A stretch of 64,000 nt of DNA, taken from NCBI GenBank assembly GCA_004154925.1, contig QJNS01000100.1, positions 62,001-126,000 of the forward strand, read 5' to 3'. Numbering within the stretch: position 1 is the stretch's first letter; each line of letters starts with the position of its first letter. The DNA is from Monosporascus cannonballus (taxonomy: Eukaryota > Ascomycota > Sordariomycetes > Xylariales). The position numbers and the translations under genes are program-made. This document shows positions 61,727 to 64,000 of the stretch, piece after piece. The notes under the pieces were generated by a model. That model was not told the DNA's origin and did no database searches. It saw only the letters and a list, made by a program, of their open reading frames with translations.

Positions 61727-61891
61727 TATAAAGGGCTGCATACGCAATAGCTAAAAATATAGACCATAACAGGTTTATTAAGAAATTTAGAGAACAGTTA
61801 AGAAGATACGTAGGAGCAGTTAGTTATATATATAGGAGCCACGGGATTAGCACTACGCTAATCTCTTTACTAGGGCCCTTGGCCCGTGACA
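61727..61891 (-). repeat. 5' LTR of element G
   Basis: It begins TATAAAGGGCTGCATACGCA and ends GGCCCGTGACA. It is the more mutated of the pair. Confidence 0.92.
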
Positions 61892-62439
61892 AAGGTTTTG
61901 GAATAATATAGTATAATTAAAACCAAAGGTTTCCGCCCGGCAAAATCCTATAAAACAGGCTGGTTATAAAAAGTCTAAACCTTAACGTAAATATAATGCC
62001 GGATTATTTCATAATTATTTTATTAATTTTATTTAAATGGCCTGTTACGAAAAATTCGAAAGTATTAAAAAAGTACAAATTTAATTGTCGGCCGATTACC
62101 GTTCCGATATATTATCCGCAATATTTTTGTAAACGGATTTAAAAAGCTTATATAAATTTAATTAAGTATTTTAAAAGCGTTACAAAAACTTGCGGAATAT
62201 TTTTAATTACTTTATTCCAAAATAACAACCTTTATATAATTTATTATTGGCGGAAATCGTTTTAAGTAAAAGATATTTATATTTTACGGTAATTTTATTA
62301 ATACTCGAATATTTAATTTTTAATTAAAATAATATATAAGCTAAAAAAAGTATTAAAATAATATATTTAATACTTAATGCTTTTAAATAACCTGGATTAA
62401 TATATTTAAGTTACAATTATAATTTAAGATAAGAAATAA

Positions 62440-62720
62440 GTTATCGTATTAAAGCCGAAAAGGGAAAACCGTTCGAAAACCACCTGCCGCCGCCGTTACG
62501 ATTATTACTAAATATAACGAAAAAAGAAAATAACAAATAAATCGTTTTAATATGCCGAACAGTAAAAAGTCTAATAATAAAACCTAGAGGAGAATATTGA
62601 AAAAGGTGCAAAAAAGGCGCAGAAAAAAACCTAAGTATAAATATACGAAATCGAAAAAAAGGTATAAACGGAATACGAAATTATTATATTTAAAAAGCTT
62701 CAAACGAAATAAAAATAAAT
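62440..62720 (+). pseudogene. Unidentified basic frame remnant
   Basis: About 90 codons contain three stops (TAA, TGA, TAA, explicable from CAA/CGA). Readable parts are IKAEKGKPFENHLPPPLRLL, SLIIKPRGEY and KRCKKGAEKN. It is strongly basic. It could be the C-terminus of a transposon protein. Confidence 0.3.
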
Positions 62721-63390
62721 AAAATAATATTAAACTATTAAATACAAGTTAAATCTATAAATATTTTCTTATATCATTATAATTTCGATCTTTTAGTAAA
62801 ATATTATTTATTTAAGTTTTGTTTATTTTAAATTAATAAATTTATTTCCCATTTTAATTTTCGTATGTAAAAAATATTATTCTTTATTTATATATTATTT
62901 TAAATTATTAGTATTGTAATATAATATTTCCAAAAATTTAAAAAAATATATAAATGTTTTACATATTTATTTATATATAGTTAATTATTTTTTAAACAAT
63001 TTCCAATTTAAGTAAGACTATTAATATATTAAAATTAATTTCGAATTATTTCATATTTGTATTTATAACTTCGTTAATTTACTAAGTATTTCATATATAA
63101 ATTATTAGATATTTTAATTAAAAATATATACGTTATATATATAAAAATTACAAAATAGTTTTATTTTTTCCTATTATATATATTTAAAAAATTAAGTATT
63201 TACTTTAACGTTTCTCATTTATTTCAAACTTCTTTATTATTTTCTTTTTAATTTATCTTTTTAATTTTATGAGTTAGGTGTAATTATATTAAATTATGCA
63301 AGCTTTTATGTTTATTATATATAATTATATATCGGTTAAAATAATTATAAAATAATTATTTTTCGATCTTCTTTTAATTAATTCATAATT

Positions 63391-63625
63391 ATGGCATTAA
63401 AACGGGAACGTCGCAAAGATAACGAATTATTATCTTAAAACTTTTATACAAAAAAAGCCCGTAAACGCCTTATAAATCTTTTACCAACCTAATATAATAT
63501 TAAAAAAGGTCCACATAAGCTTAAATAAACTGTCAAACGTAAACTTACAAATTTAACGGCGTAAAATCCTGGTACAAATTCCGCGGAAATAAAACCGCAA
63601 ATATAAATCGTTTCGTAATAAAAAA
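63391..63625 (+). pseudogene. N-terminal frame remnant of an unidentified protein
   Basis: ATG at 63391 is followed by ALKRERRKDNELLS, TAA, NFYTKKARKRLINLLPT, TAA, YNIKKGPHKLK, TAA, TVKRKLTNLTA. All stops fit CAA-to-TAA. The basic, helix-rich start is reminiscent of DNA-binding N-termini of transposases, but no motif proves it. Confidence 0.35.
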
Positions 63626-64000
63626 AGGATTAATAATATATATTGTTTTACGATTATTTTAATTTTATATTAACAAAATTAGCTGTACGTAAAAAAGACA
63701 ATTTTAATAAGTCGAAATTAAAAAAATAATTACGAAACATAATATTATTACTTCGAATAACAAAAATTCCGTTTATTACGATATCGACGATAATATTAAT
63801 AAAGCTTATTACGTTAAAAATAAAAATACAAATAATATACGTTATTAAAATATATTATAATTACTGGAATATATTATTTTTAATTTGGCAAATAAATCGA
63901 TTTAAAATATAATTAACCATTTTTATATAATTATCCGTTAAATATATTTTGCATAAAAAAATAAAAATATATATATAAATAGATAAAAATATTTATTACC

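Larger units (their letters stand above)
60379..61891 (-). mobile_element. Element G: short gag-only LTR retrotransposon, minus strand
   Basis: Two 165-base LTRs (TGTAAGGGG...CCCGTAACA / CCCGTGACA) are flanked by a perfect target duplication AAGGT (60374-60378, 61892-61896). The interior is only 1183 bases and encodes one gag-like frame on the minus strand. No protease, RT or integrase fits. The run TAACCCCCCCCC at 60544 is the complement of a G-rich polypurine tract adjoining the 3' LTR. This is the build of a non-autonomous (TRIM/LARD-like) element that relies on another element's enzymes. Confidence 0.85.
61897..64000. other. RIP-degraded right end of the window
   Basis: No terminal repeats were found. 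Two protein-like plus-strand remnants are listed separately. The remainder, especially 62760-63360, is almost pure A and T with nothing readable. Confidence 0.5.

Noticed and set aside
61546..61767. 73-codon minus-strand ORF spanning LTR and leader of G
   Set aside because: It starts inside the LTR and is out of frame with the gag-like sequence beginning at 61636.

Overview
The window looks like an AT-rich, repeat-filled compartment of a filamentous ascomycete genome (Pezizomycotina). Four things point there: long tracts reduced to A and T in which the surviving C is mostly in CpG; LTR pairs that differ almost only by C/T and G/A transitions; reading frames broken mainly by TAA and TAG where CAA, CAG or TGG would be expected; and one intact gene with a short fungal-type intron (GTAAGT, CTGAC, TAG). 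This is the signature of repeat-induced point mutation (RIP). I cannot name the species. I recognise no rRNA, tRNA or CRISPR array.

Layout. 1-5785 is a very large inverted repeat: two copies of one degraded DNA-transposon-like element facing each other across 314 bases of unmutated DNA (2723-3036), which hold the last exon of an unidentified host gene. The right-hand copy runs on to about 11269. At 11270-23562 lies a Ty1/Copia element (A) with a Ty3/Gypsy element (B, 15054-21895) inserted in it. A GC-balanced island follows (23676-26670). It carries the only intact gene, a 355-residue zinc-less medium-chain dehydrogenase/quinone-oxidoreductase-type enzyme, and is bounded on both sides by inverted transposon ends rich in GGGTACCC-like motifs.

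26801-47192 is a three-level nest: Gypsy C contains the minus-strand chromodomain Gypsy D (33010-46665), which contains Gypsy E (37446-44190). Target-site duplications support each level. F (47861-54035) is another minus-strand Gypsy, partly spared by RIP. 54041-58184 is degraded sequence with unidentified reading-frame remnants. H (58187-60067) is a Fot1/pogo-type DNA transposon with 48-base terminal inverted repeats. G (60379-61891) is a 1.5 kb gag-only LTR element. The last 2 kb hold two more unidentified frame remnants.

Apart from the dehydrogenase, nothing here looks able to make a full-length product. The most unusual signal is that Gypsy elements B/C, D and F (and possibly E) each keep a protein-like reading frame antisense to pol, between integrase and the 3' LTR. 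In B and C these antisense frames are homologous, and each lies near a shared GTAAGT site and a hairpin next to the polypurine tract.
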